From: Dryococelus australis | Lineage: Eukaryota > Arthropoda > Insecta > Phasmatodea > Phasmatidae | DNA length: 64,000 nt | Assembly: GCA_029891345.1 (NCBI GenBank) | Contig: CM057003.1 | Location: 7,358,709-7,422,708, forward strand | Direction: 5' to 3' | Position numbers and translations under genes: made by a program | Shown here: positions 22,486-33,946 of the stretch, in pieces | Numbering within the stretch: position 1 is the stretch's first letter | Layout: every line of letters starts with the position of its first letter | Notes under the pieces: generated by a model | Told to the model about the DNA's origin: nothing | The model's input: only the letters and a program-made list of their open reading frames with translations | The model's database searches: none

Positions 22486-23775
22486 TCCGGCATTTGAAAC
22501 GCGAACGAATTTGGCTGGACGGGGAATCGAAGCCGGATCTTCCTTAAGACTGTTCAAGAACTGAAATTTTTTTTTTCTATCATGAGGATAGTAATGGTTT
22601 TGTGTTACTGATGATAACTTGATTAACGTACCAATCTATTTGAAAAAAAAAAAAAAAAAAAAAAAAAAAAACAACAATATTTTTGCATTTTCGTGTAAAT
22701 ATGATAATTTCAACTTACATTTTGATTTCACAAAAATTTCAAAAAGTCACGTCAACACAAACTTTGCTTCCGGATTGTGTTTTGTGAAGTCAAAGGCATT
22801 ACAAGTTGCAGTTTTTTTTTTTTTTTTAAATCCGACACACAGTTTGCCTACGACAACTGTTTAACTTACGGCTATTTTGAATTAAAATTTTTCCTCAAAA
22901 GTTGAAATGGAAATTACGGACGAACGAATGAAGTATTTCCCATAAATAAACTTCATGCTATTTATAACATGAACCACAGTTTTGAGTTGTATTTTTCCGT
23001 ACTAAATTTATAAATTTTTGAGATTTATACGAGAAAATACATAAATTCAAAATTTCTATAGCTCGTTTCACTTATTTTTCAAAAGTAATTTTCCCTTTGT
23101 TATATTTTTTCAGGCCTTTATATTATATCACAATGACAAAGTTGTGTTAAAACAAAGAAAATAATTTAAGGTATTTTAACGCATTTAATGAGAGTTAACT
23201 GTGTTAGTAATACCCCACAGCGCTTGGTACAGTGTATTTGACTGATGCGATTCAAGAGACAGAAACGAATATACATTAAAAACGCCAATAAAAAACTATC
23301 CATTAAATTAACTTTATAATGTTTTGAAAAAGTATTTTTTTGTCCCAAACATTGCCATACTTGGACACTTCACTTTATCCTCAAGTAAAATAGTTCTCAG
23401 TTACCCGGAATATCATATCATAATATTGTAATTTTTTTCGTAAAATTTGGTAGGGCTTACATTTAACGTACAGTACATTATTCTGGATTCTGATTATGTA
23501 CAGCGAAGAAGGTGCTCAGTTTTCAAAGAAGTTCTTTTCGCTTATAACATCTATTTAAAGTTAAATGTTTTTGTAACTACTATGAATTTTTTCCAAAAAT
23601 GTAATGACAACTCTGCAGACAACTAATCCCTATAACACCCAGTTCTAAATTACATATTCTTGTACAGAGACTAATTATATGAATATTGAGATGAATTTTT
23701 AGTTAGCTAACTATTTAAACAAATTATTTATCGACAGTTAAAAAACAAGTGTGTCACCGCACTTTTATTGTCATT

Positions 23776-23830
<55 letters not shown>

Positions 23831-24198
23831 ATAATATATATATATAACACACACACACACACACACAGAGATATAAACGCTGTGAGGTGTTTCCTTATGC
23901 GAAATGTGTTAGAGAAAGTTTTACGAGCTATGTCATACCTACAGTTTTCAGCTTGTGTGGTGTATTACAAAGCAACCGGAGTAGGGCCATTTCTGCCGTA
24001 CTTTTCTGAATATTATCTTGCTGGAAGTAGAAATGGTTTTCGATAGAAAAATTACCAATGCTGTTTTTTAAGTTTAATTTAAGTATGTCCATTTAACCAT
24101 AAATGTCTATGTTTTCCCTCTATAAAAACATTTTTTCCATACACCTAACGTAACCATACAACCCCGAAAACCATCACCACCACTCGTATGCTTAATAG
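22486..24198. other. No recognised gene; homopolymers and unique-looking AT-rich DNA
   Basis: A 29-base A run lies at 22643-22671 and a T run of about 17 at 22812-22828. Otherwise AT-rich sequence without recognisable elements until the microsatellite at 23775. Confidence 0.55.
23775..23870. repeat. Compound microsatellite (TA)n then (CA)n
   Basis: (TA)n with a few phase slips from 23775 to 23847, followed directly by about ten CA units to 23867. The overlapping 92-codon frame is an artefact of the repeat. Confidence 0.98.
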
Positions 24199-24200
24199 TA

Positions 24201-24772
24201 CACTATCTACCAAAAAGTAATTGGGCACCTGTCCACAATGTTTGCTCGGTGGTCGTCACCCCGTTAGAATCCCGTAGGGCCACCTCTTGCGGCTATAACA
24301 GCAGCCACCCTGTCTCGTATGCTCTCTACGAGTGTTTGCAGGACATCCACGGGGATTCGTCGCCATTCCTCTTCCAACCATTTCATGAGTTGAGCAATGG
24401 ATTTTGGCCGCGCCTAACGAGCCCTCACCCGGCGATCCAATTCGCCCCAAAGATGTTCTATAGGGTTGAGGTCGGGGCTCTGGGCGGGCCAGTCCAATCG
24501 GCGAACACTGTTATTGGCGTACCACTGCATAGTAGCCCTTGAAACATGGCACCTGGCATTGTCATCCTGGAAGCAAGACGGGTCCATTCCGTACAAACGC
24601 CACAATGTTGGGAGCATTTCATTATCCAGAATGTTATAATAGGCCTCTGTGTTCATACTACCACGGACAAACACCAGATGTCCTACGCCGAAGGCCGTGA
24701 AACACAAGTCAACTGACGACGTACAGAATTATCTATCTTCACGGGTGTCCAATTACTTTTTGGTAGATAGTG
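24201..24772 (-). mobile_element. Internally deleted Tc1-like element with intact ends
   Basis: Perfect 24-bp inverted ends begin CACTATCTACCAAAAAGTAA and are flanked by TA on both sides (24199-24200, 24773-24774), the Tc1/mariner target. Similarity of the ends continues imperfectly to about 31 bp. Length is 572 bp, less than half of a usual Tc1 element (about 1.2-1.7 kb), and the missing part is the transposase N-terminal half. With both ends present it could in principle be mobilised in trans. Confidence 0.95.
24264..24707 (-). pseudogene. Tc1-like (DD34E) transposase, C-terminal half, one nonsense codon
   Basis: The minus-strand frame starting near 24707 reads GVGHLVFVRGSMNTEAYY, then FQDDNARCH (second catalytic Asp) and WPAQSPDLNPIEHLWGELDR (catalytic Glu). 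Exactly 34 residues separate the Asp of QDDN and the Glu of NPIE, the DD34E spacing. A stop codon at 24414-24416 interrupts the frame. The same frame continues with MKWLEEEWRRIP and RVAAVIAARGGPTGF to a natural stop at 24264-24266. The DNA-binding N-terminus and the first catalytic Asp are deleted. Apart from the nonsense codon this part is very well preserved, so the copy is fairly young. Confidence 0.93.
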
Positions 24773-24879
24773 TATCTTGCAGATTGTCTCTTGGGCTTTC
24801 TCTGTACCAAAATGCAGCAGACGTCGTAAAATATGTTAAAGTTAGTTTCACCTAAGAAGCAAACGCTGTCCCAAAAGTC

Positions 24880-25626
24880 CCTAAATAGTATTTTTTGAAT
24901 ACTTACCTGCTCTTCGGACTTGTCTTATGTAAGTCTTCTTTATTGGTACGCTGTGTCTCTACCTGGCGCGACTGGGAAGTTGTCCTATTATACCTGGTGT
25001 TAGTTGTTCTTCGAATTGAGCTTGCAGAATACATAACTTTTGCATCATTTTTTGATTATTCTGAAAACTTGCTTTGTTTCTCTGTCGGCCAGTTTTTGTG
25101 GACGACCCAATCTTGGTCTGTTTATTAAATCTTTCGGTTCTTTAAATCGTTGGATTACAGTCCGCTTGGTCGAACGACTTCGTCCAATAACGTTTGCAAT
25201 TTCACAGTGTGATTTGTTTTTACGATATAACGAAACAGTAATTTGTTTCGTTCCCACAGTAGTTTCTTTCACCTTGCAAACTCATTGTAGAAACGTTCTG
25301 TAGCAGACTACCTACACCGTAAAACACGTTTGAAGTGGAAAATGCAGCCGTAGGCGAAGGTATGTGCTAGGGAGTTAAGAATGCCTGCTGTTCCTTTATT
25401 CACAACTAGATTACGAATACTTATGTCCGGCTTAAAATACCTCCAGTGTAAAGACTATTTTTATTTCATAAGGAAAGTTAACACTACGATAGTTAATATT
25501 TCTACATGATAATACAACTTATTACATTTATATCTGTGAGGTACAAATATGCTTGTTCCTAGATAAGATAAAATAATTTGTTTCTCTTTTTACTTGTGAC
25601 TGTACGAATACTTTTGGCCATGACTG
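24880..25626 (-). mobile_element. 5' part of a second, different Tc1-like element
   Basis: The outer end, on the minus strand, reads CAGTCATGGCCAAAAGTATT and is followed on the plus strand by TA at 25627-25628. The minus-strand transposase start lies at 25272. No matching 3' end was found before the neighbouring element at 24772, so this copy is truncated. Its ends and sequence differ from the element at 24201, so it is another family. Confidence 0.8.
25045..25272 (-). pseudogene. Tc1-like transposase N-terminal DNA-binding region
   Basis: The minus-strand frame starts MKETTVGTKQITVSLYRKNK and contains a first helix-turn-helix (SHCEIANVIGRSRSTKRTVI) and the linker with the GRPR-type motif RPRLGRPQKL, then a stop at about 25045. 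Tc1-like translation continues beyond the stop in broken form to about 24890 (SSIRRTTNTRYNRTTSQSRQ). The catalytic domain is absent, so the gene is dead. Confidence 0.85.
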
Positions 25627-25628
25627 TA

Positions 25629-26454
25629 TGTGCTTGCAGTGGTATGTACTGTAAGCATAACGAATATTTTTTTGTAGTTTGCAGTCTGTGGAACAAAACA
25701 GTACCCAACATGACCTGTTCTGTTATTAACCAAGCAGCTGTGGTAACTGACGGCTAATAAAAATTTGTTGGTGTTGCTCTTCCGATCCGATCCGGAAAAC
25801 AAACCCGCGAGATTAACTGAAATTTATTCAGTTCGTGGAATTCAAACCCTGATGATTGATAATAGAAGTTCATTTGTTTTTAATTGATCGAATTAAATTA
25901 TCCTCATCGAGGATTTATGGTTCCAGAATACCTTCTGTAAGCCTACCCGAGCTGAGAGTGAAGCGAGAAGCCAAAAATTAAAATTGTAAAGCCATGAGAA
26001 CTTTTTGATAGTATTATTTTTTAGTTTAATAACGGTTGTATCAAATATTGTGTTCTGCACGGTGATACCGGCAGAGAAAATAGTCAAAAAAGTTAATAAT
26101 TGTCTTCCAGAAAGCTTAATTACAAATCCACATCAGTTGCTCAAGCCAATGTTAAATCAAAGAAAGGAAGTTATCTATTCACATAACTTCTAAATGGCTA
26201 TAAATTTCAGTTATTTCCTCTGACGTTCATAAAAAAAGTCATTATGATCAGCAGAGACTTTAATTTGGCAAAGTTAGCAGTGCTGATCGTTATCAGCGTT
26301 ACAACACAGTATGTGCACGAAAAATAAAAATCACTAAATATTATATAATTTACATTATAAAGTAAACAACTGCGTATTTTCCAACCATGTATCGTGAGTA
26401 TTCAACACTTCGCTTCCCATGCGCGTTACTTGTATGCGTACACATGGCGCTTAC
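25629..26454. other. No recognised feature
   Basis: AT-rich sequence. The frames at 25590-25802 and 25893-26087 (minus) have no domain-like content. Confidence 0.55.
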
Positions 26455-26726
26455 TATCCGAATTCAGGTAAAGTGAGCACTTTTGAAAGCCCTCTCATTT
26501 GGAATAATAGTCAACAAATACATCTTATTTTAGACTTAAGCGTGAATTTCCGAGTGCGGTGGGAATCTACACGCTCTGGTCAAGTGTGTCCATTTAACCA
26601 TAAATGTCTATGTTGTTACTTGCATGGCTACATTTATTTTAAAAGTTGGTCAAAGGATAAGAAATGGCTGAAATAAAAAATTAACTAGGGCCTCGAAAGT
26701 GCTCACTTTATAGCGAACAGCCTATA
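26455..26726 (-). mobile_element. MITE-B copy (B1)
   Basis: The right end, minus strand, reads TATAGGCTGTTCGCTATAAA and the left end has GGTAAAGTGAGCACTTTTGA. Subfamily marks are CGAGGCCCTAGTTAATTTTT (minus strand, just inside) and the TTTGGAATAATAGTCAACAA side. It contains CCATTTAACCATAAATGTCT, also found at about 24089-24108 outside any MITE I can recognise. Confidence 0.85.
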
Positions 26727-28053
26727 TATATGCATGTGTCCTTGGTTTTTTGCGTTGTCCGTTTGCACTGTCCATTCGTCCACGTACTCCCCAGCACCAA
26801 ATATGTGTTGAAGCTTTGATTTCGCAATTTGTAAAAACACGCCGAGTTTTAGTGAAACACTTCTCCTACCACGACATTCATAGCTATGCAGTTTTTTTTT
26901 GCAAGAATTACCCGCTCCATTTATGTCCAAGTAATATGGAATGTTTTTATTTTGTCGTTTGCTTTAAGGCTGTTGGCTTACAAACAATTTCTTTTTAATA
27001 ATTTTACAATTGGTGTTCATATCGCACATGCCACAAATAAATGATAGTTTTACAGCAACTGAAAATGTACATAATTTTTTCACTATTGCCATGTGTCGAA
27101 ATCACAAGTTTACTGTGAAACACATAAATAACAAACAAAGGTAACGCACTTGCTGACTTAAGGTAATATAAAACTAGGAAGACGCCATGAACTTCTTTAT
27201 GCTATCTGTAGAATCACACACAGAAGTGTTCGCAATTTGCAAACAATTGTATATAAGAATTTCTTTTCACATTTTTGAACTTTGGCTGTTTCTGAATATT
27301 TTTTTAATAACTTTGGAATTGGCGCATTGAAATGATTTTTTTTTTTTCAATTCCTTTCAGTGGTTTTTGCTTCCTGCTTGTAAATGAATTGGTTTACTTA
27401 TTTGTGATTTAAACAGTATAACTATGTTTTTGTCTTGAAGTTATGCTTTTATAAACCAAGGACTATTGATTTCTTAATTTTCTGGGATTTTAAGGATGCG
27501 AAGTGTCGAAGTAGTTTGCCCTACGTTTCAGTATATACTGCAGTATTAAAGGGGTACTTAACACAAAATGATATCCTTACATTTTGGACAATATTTTTGA
27601 TATATTACAAGACATGCACTAAACGCAGTAGGTGATGAAAATTTCAAATGAACAACGTTTATGACAAAAATAAATTAAGATTATGCCAGAGTCCATTTAC
27701 TGAAGTTTTTCAACATTTAATTAAGACTTTCATGTAAATTTTACAAGAAAATTTAATTGAAGCATCAAACATGCTATTTTCATCAAGTTAAATTTGATGT
27801 TCAATTACGAATGTGGCAAGAAGTCAGATTTTTAGAAACTTTTCGTTTTCCGGCTTTTGTAACAACATGATTAGGTTTGGATTATCTAAGGAAACAGTTT
27901 TTATCGCAAAGTCATCCTGGAAACGAATAACGAAGAGAAAATTTACAGTTATCACATCAGCAACTATAGGAGGTTTAATCCCAAATGTTTAAACAGCATA
28001 TTACATACAGGTGGTATGTATGAAAATAGGAAGTTCAAGATTAATGTATATAA
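26727..28053. other. No recognised gene
   Basis: AT-rich sequence with short frames only. A T run lies near 27338. Confidence 0.55.

Positions 28054-28150
<97 letters not shown>
28054..28150. repeat. Compound microsatellite (GT)n then (TA)n
   Basis: About sixteen GT units to 28087, a short junction, then (AT)n from about 28092 to 28149. A 142-codon minus-strand frame runs through it and is an artefact. Confidence 0.98.
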
Positions 28151-28152
<2 letters not shown>

Positions 28153-28726
28153 ACACAAACACAGAGTGGAACTGAACTCTGCTCTGGCAAACTTCGGCAG
28201 ATGATTCCTCATCAAAAAATAGGTCTGTAATATATGCATGCCATATAGGCTAAGTACTAAGTATGTTCCAAAGGGGCGAATTCGCCCTTGAAAGTGCAAT
28301 TGAAGCAGACGTTTATTGCTAGCGACACAGCCAGAATGAACGATAAATGCCTGAGTTTCTGGATGCTGCTTTACTAAACACGTATAAAGCACAGAAATAT
28401 GTTACTGTATCGCTTTGTTGGTTGTTTCCTGTGGATTTGTAATCTACCGTAAATAGTGGACGAACGAAAATTCCTGCTAATGTTTTGCAGTTAAATGCCG
28501 TCGTTTTTGAGAAATTAATTCACAATATTCCAACAACGAATCTCTCTCTGAGCCAGTTTCTTTATACTTCTATTGCAGTTAGGATAACAATGTTTCTTAG
28601 TATATTTACCAATATTTAATAATAGTACAAATTTTTCCTAAACAGTTTGAATAGATAACAAGTAAAGTAGGAAAACTCGCAAACATTTAACGCAAATGTC
28701 ATTTATTAGAAACAATATTATGTGTG

Positions 28727-28780
<54 letters not shown>

Positions 28781-28792
28781 ATATATATATAT
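28727..28792. repeat. (AT)n microsatellite at a MITE-C edge
   Basis: About thirty AT units with one interruption, directly next to the inner edge of MITE-C copy C1. The microsatellite may have grown from a TA-rich insertion site. Confidence 0.97.
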
Positions 28793-28794
28793 TC

Positions 28795-29198
28795 TATTTG
28801 CGGTTTCTTCACGCTGTTTAAATCAAAACTTCGAAAAATTACCCCATGTATGATGTGTTCGGTTGTTTCCTATATATGCCATGTACTACAAGCGTTTAAC
28901 ACTTCTGTTAACATGAAAGTACCTAATTTCAATAAATATAAGCTTTAACTAAATTTTATATATTATTTATAATACTTGAGTTTTAATCAACGTAAGTAAA
29001 AGCACATATAAAATAGGCGTGTTGGCAATGCCTAGTAAGAAACAGTTCTCGTGCAAAATATTACTAAAGAGAGTGCACACGAATGCGATGCGTTGTCCCT
29101 TTGGTGTGATCTTTGTTTGCATGAGGCGGACGAATATCCTGGAAGTAGAACTTCAGCAGGCCTTCAGAAAAGTTGGAAGTAATAGCGAATGGACTATA
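28795..29198 (-). mobile_element. MITE-C copy (C1)
   Basis: The minus-strand start TATAGTCCATTCGCTATTAC is the diverged equivalent of the MITE-A end. Further marks, read on the plus strand, are TTGCATGAGGCGGACGAATA, TCCTGGAAGTAGAACTTCAG and GCGGTTTCTTCACGCTGTTT. Similar to C2 (31094), C3 (44205) and C4 (55457). Non-coding. Confidence 0.85.
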
Positions 29199-29504
29199 AC
29201 AGTCAACATGGTCTATGTACTTGAGAATTTGGACCATTCTAACATTTTTATAAAGTGACCGGAACTGTAATGTAGGCACATACAGCAATACGAATTTTTA
29301 GTTCAACTCTTACGCGTTTGTAACAACCGCAAATAACCAAAAATTAAATAATTTATCGTCGGCAGTAAATTTAATTAATTTGTTAGTGCAATACGATGTT
29401 TCGTTTTATACAAAACATTTTTTTTCTTTCAGGTGAGGGCAACCGAGGACACGAAAGAAACACACGCCAATCAGGATAATCCTTGCCATCGCCGACCACG
29501 TGAC
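29199..29504. other. No recognised feature
   Basis: Short AT-rich interval between MITE-C copy C1 and the GTTGCACCA MITE. Confidence 0.55.
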
Positions 29505-30079
29505 TAATGCCCGGTTGCACCAACATCTTCCCCGATCCAAGATCGAATGATCTTAGTTCCGAACCAGGATCCAGTTTAATCATGTTTCCAATGTAAATGT
29601 GTTGCACCAACGAAATTTCATGATTCTGGGTCTCCGACTCGTCTATCTTGGTGCCAAAGTGAGAGATCGGGATTAGTATTACACAAATTTTGCTATTGGT
29701 TCGTACTATATGACGTCATGGAAGTAGGCGTATTTTTCACTATAGATAGAACTAGATGTGCGATTTTTTTGTCTGTTTTAAGTGTATTATTGTTGTACGA
29801 ATTTTACTGAATAATATTCAAGTGCGTATAATGTTGGTTTAATTTCCCAAAAAAAACTATCGAATGCAGTTCTATCTGTTGGCGTATTTTCAAACTACAT
29901 TTGTCTACGATGGCTGCTGACCTCGGATCGAGATTTCGAACCGCCAATTTCGGTGGTTCGAAATTAATTTTATCTAGATCTCCAGTCCAGCTCTGAACTC
30001 GAATGGTGCAACAGTTTTCTGTGTCGATCTTAGATCCAATCTCGGTTCGAGTTTCGGACCACGATGGTGCAACCGGGCC
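29505..30079. mobile_element. MITE with doubled GTTGCACCA ends
   Basis: Ends are GCCCGGTTGCACCAACATC (left) and, on the minus strand, GCCCGGTTGCACCATCGTG. A second copy of the motif lies inside each end (TGTTGCACCAACG near 29598; plus-strand AATGGTGCAACAG near 30003, in inverted orientation). GATCCAAGATCGA-like sequence lies between the two motifs on both sides. No coding capacity and no clear target-site duplication. Ends of the GGCCCGGTTGCACCA type occur in several insect MITE families as far as I recall. Confidence 0.75.
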
Positions 30080-30352
30080 TCAGCGTTGCCAAGCGAAGGA
30101 AAGACTCGGCTGGCGCCGCAGTAATTGCTTGACTTCCGCGGCGTCCAGACGTGCGCGCAAGTTGCAGACACGTGGCCACTGATCGTGACCCATTTGACTG
30201 CGTTCCGTGGACACTACGTCGTTGTGAAATCTTGGAGCCCACATGCTCATCTGCAAGGTAGGACGACACGGCGTTATTATTATTTTTTTCTCGAAAGCAG
30301 GTTCGAGCAGGCTCGCCATAGCACACACTATCACGAGTTGTACTAGCGGCAA
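30080..30352. other. GC-richer patch, no recognised gene
   Basis: CpG-containing sequence with overlapping frames on both strands (30030-30326, 30080-30352 minus; 30125-30346 plus). None has recognisable content and all overlap neighbouring elements. Confidence 0.4.
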
Positions 30353-30772
30353 AGGCTGTTCACGATAAAGTGAGCACTTTTGAAATGAACCTTAGAGAAA
30401 AGTCACTGCCTCTGCCTGCATATATTTTAACAGGCGTGCTAAGCGAAATGCGCCCAGTAAACCGGTAACGATGGGGGAAAGTAATTCCATGTGTTGACGT
30501 TTGATTACAAGTGTTAGGTAACCATTCGTATATACTGACATTATAAACCTTGCTTTGCATTCTATATAAGGCATGCAAGTGTTAAGACTTATAAAATTCA
30601 TAAAATAGTTATTTTTAAATAATTTTACAATTTAAGGTGACCGACGGATGAATAAAGTGACGAGGCCCATGGCAATTTAATTGTATATAATGCGGAAGAA
30701 TACACAACGTGCATACAAGTAGATATTAGGCTTGGCTTTCAAAAATGCTCATTTTACAGTGAACATTCTATA
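30353..30772 (-). mobile_element. MITE-A copy (A3)
   Basis: The left end AAGGCTGTTCACGATAAAGT and the right end, minus strand TATAGAATGTTCACTGTAAA, are inverted repeats. Interior marks on the minus strand: ATATCTACTTGTATGCACGT and TTGCCATGGGCCTCGTCACT. First of three adjacent copies in the same orientation (A3, B2, C2). Confidence 0.9.
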
Positions 30773-30808
30773 GCAGCAATGCGCAGTTGTGCGACGTATG
30801 CAGCGATA

Positions 30809-31030
30809 TAGGCTATTCACTTCTGAAAGCACTCACACGTAATAGTCAATAAATACATTTTATTGTAGCCTTAGAAGTTATCTTTCGATTACGGTAAAAT
30901 ATATACACTGTGTTTATTAATTTCATGGCAATATTTATTTTAAAAATCAGTGGAAGGATGACAAATGGTTAATAGGAAAAAAAAGTAACTAGAGCATCAA
31001 AAGTGTTCAGGTTACCGTGAACAGCGTATA
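30809..31030 (-). mobile_element. MITE-B copy (B2)
   Basis: The left end TATAGGCTATTCACTTCTGA and the right end, minus strand TATACGCTGTTCACGGTAAC, are inverted repeats. The interior has the B-type GTAATAGTCAATAAATACAT segment and, on the minus strand, CTCTAGTTACTTTTTTTTCC. Confidence 0.85.
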
Positions 31031-31093
31031 TATGAAGGTGCACAGACTGGCGTGGTAATGCTGTGATACATTTTGAGGCACTGCTACTAATAT

Positions 31094-31508
31094 TTATTTG
31101 CGGTTTCTTCACACGTTTTGAATCTAACCTTCGCAAAATCACCCCATGTACCACGTGTTCGGTTATTTCATAAATATGCTGTGTATCACAAGCGTTTTAT
31201 ACTTCTGATATCGTTAAAGTTCCTTATTTATGATTAAACTGAACTTTTAGTTACATACTATCTATAAATTATATTACTTAATTATAATTAATATGAATAA
31301 AATCAGTGAGAAAACGGGAATACCTAGTAAGAAATAGTTCTTAAGCAAAATATCTCTACACTGAGCGCGCACGAATGCGGTGCGTTGTCCGTTTTGTGTA
31401 ATTTTTCTAGATTTGGTTAAGTTTTGTTTGCACGAGGCGGAGGAATATCCTGGAAGTAGAACTTCAGCAGGGCGTCAGAAATGTTGGAAGTAACAGCGAA
31501 TGGACTGC
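31094..31508 (-). mobile_element. MITE-C copy (C2)
   Basis: It shares GCGGTTTCTTCACACGTTTT, ACCCCATGTACCACGTGTTC, AGGCGGAGGAATATCCTGGA and AACAGCGAATGGACTGCAAC with C1. By eye it is the copy closest to C1. Confidence 0.87.
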
Positions 31509-32614
31509 AACGCTGCTTGTACAGGCGAATGCGAGTAACGCGTATTTTTAATACTGTGTGTTCTGTACAAGAAGTTCTGTTACTAGAAAAGTAGCTATCA
31601 TTTCAATTATCTCCAGATTTTGGAAAGTACATAAAGTGAAACGGATAGTTTTTATTGGATATCGAAGGTACAAATCATGAGAGTTCCGCTGTAGATTCGC
31701 TGTTTTCCGATTGATTTGTGTCTTTAAATTAATCTTACTGTCCATGTTTTACAATATACCGCGTCGTGAGATACCGTATTGACTTCGCCTGCCGCCTTGA
31801 TGATTGTGTGTGTGTAGGCGTGTGTGCGTGGGTGTACACGAGCGGTTTAAATGCGGCATACCGCCATCGCGTTAGTATCACTACACCGTACAATTTGGTT
31901 TGTACTTTTGCAAGGAAAATACTTATAATTGCCGAAAAAATCCTTTTCATAACTACGAACAGTTTTCTTGTAAAATCTGTAATATTACTCATGATACGCT
32001 TGCATTGCAACTTACATTACTGAGAAATGTCGTTTTAATCCCTTTTTTTCCTCTAGAAAACAAATGAGGAGAATTATGAACATAAAACAGGGGGGAAATG
32101 TTCAAAAATATGATTCACAAAAAAAAAAAAAAAAAAAAAAACTACACCTTGCCAGCACGGGAAGTAAAAATGCCTACAAAATGTTAATGAAGTCATACGG
32201 CTAAGAAGAACGCACTTATGTATTTCAGTTTAAGCTTTCTGCGCATATAAGAAACATTAACAATTAATGAGTAATGGCGCCCCACGCGTTTTTAAAATTG
32301 TTGTCGTTTTGTTATAATTATTTGTGCTCTTTTAAGTGTTTTACGTTATTCAAACATGCAATACATTTCTTTTTGCACGCAACTACACTTTACACCACCC
32401 ATGGTTTTTGTCGACAGTTCTATACAGTATTAAGTTGTTGAGTGTCCGCCATTTTGCTTTAGTTCGTGGATGCTGTCAGTATAGTACGAACAATTATTGA
32501 GGTCTATTACAAACACGGTACTTGTGGTTTTTTACAAGAGAAATTTATGTACCGTTACAAACATATCTAAAAGTACAAACAATTTTTACAGTGTGCCGCT
32601 ACAGCTATCGCATT
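31509..32614. other. No recognised gene
   Basis: A GT-rich stretch at 31805-31835 and a 23-base A run at 32119-32141. The complementary frames at 31735-32010 (minus) and 31766-32023 (plus) have no recognisable content. Confidence 0.55.
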
Positions 32615-32857
32615 CCATAGGCTGTTCACGGTAAAGCAAGCACTTTTGAAGCCCTAGTTAATTCTTATTTTTAGCCATTATTTATTCTTTAACCACCTTT
32701 TTCAAATAAATATTGCCATGTAAGTAATAAACACAGCGTTTATATTCCACCACACTCGTGATTTAACGTCAACGGCTAAAACAACATATATTTATTGACT
32801 ATTATTCCAAATGAGAATGGTTTCAAAAGTGCTCACTTTGCCGTGAATGGCTACACG
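32615..32857 (+). mobile_element. MITE-B copy (B3)
   Basis: The left end ATAGGCTGTTCACGGTAAAG and the right end, minus strand TAGCCATTCACGGCAAAGTG, are inverted repeats over about 35 bp. The interior has CCCTAGTTAATTCTTATTTT, AATATTGCCATGTAAGTAAT and ATTGACTATTATTCCAAATG, shared with B4 (57031). About 240 bp, with no coding capacity. Confidence 0.92.
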
Positions 32858-33869
32858 CCAGTGTATGGAGGCCTTATGCAGACGGTCGACATACTGTATG
32901 TGAATATTCGTGTTGAAACATTAACGGTAGCAAAGGGACAAATTGGGCAAGGAAGATTCTCAGCAGTAAAGCTTCGTAATGCAGAGAGGAATAGAAACGA
33001 AACAAATATATAACCCTTGGCAATTATTTATCATTTTGCAAAATTAACTATCTGGCTTATCCATATCGAATCCAATACTTTTAATGTTGCGTGAAATTTT
33101 CCTAGGCCAATATATCGCCCTTCTATGTGTGTGTGTGGCATTGGAGTATCGGGTGCAGGTATGCAGAAATACACCACGTTTGAGCCTTCGGCGGGAGCAG
33201 ATTATAGGCTATTAGCGGCCATAGGGATTACGTGAGATGATTCCGCTTGGATGTGGCTTAAGCGTTTCGCCTGCCTGCGCCTGTTTAGCGTGTTCGAGAC
33301 TTCGAAACGCGTGAACTATAAGGCCGACTCTTGCTCTCTCGCCACTTGGGTCATCGCCTCTACGCGAAAGTCGCTCAACTGGCGGGCATATTTTCGTCGA
33401 CGACTCTCCCGAGCGTGGAATTTGAGCGGCAACCCTTATATTTTGATGGCACGCTAGTAAATTTAAAAGTTTGATGCGTGCCTAAAGACAACTCTGAAAG
33501 CATTGAATGCAAAATTTATAGCTTAAATCGATTCTGAAAAAACAATTTTCACGCACAAAAATTAATAGGAGTTAAACGGAAAATTGAGATGTCTTTGAAC
33601 ATGAAATGTTTCTTAAATGCTTTTAGTGTTTAGACCCCACTACAAAACACCCAAGCTTTTTTATTACTTTTTTTTTTATCAAAATTGTGCAACACACTTA
33701 ATGAACCAGCCAAGCGGAGCATGTAAGTCTCGTCAGCAGGTTCATGACAGAAGGACGAGCATAAGTGCTCAGTAAGTGATGATCGTGGAAGCAAGCGGCA
33801 TAGCCTATAGTAAGGAATTACCCATGTTTTCGCCGTTGTGGTGATAATGAAAACCTATTTAGATTCAGG
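32858..33869. other. No recognised gene; CpG-richer patch at 33230-33460
   Basis: The patch carries a 68-codon plus-strand frame (33251-33457) without recognisable content. The rest is AT-rich. Confidence 0.5.
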
Positions 33870-33946
33870 GTTGGCTAGTCCCAGATTTTCGCACGGGGGA
33901 GTCGTGGCTGACGATGCCGCTGGTCGGCGGGTTTTCTCGGGGATCT
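33870..33946 (+). mobile_element. SINE-A body fragment
   Basis: Contains TGACGATGCCGCTGGTCGGC and GGGTTTTCTCGGGGATCT, the family body between B box and 3' part. Both ends are missing. Confidence 0.8.

Noticed and set aside
27964-28392. 142-codon minus frame with a Tyr/Ile stretch
   Set aside because: Translation of a (TA)n/(GT)n microsatellite.
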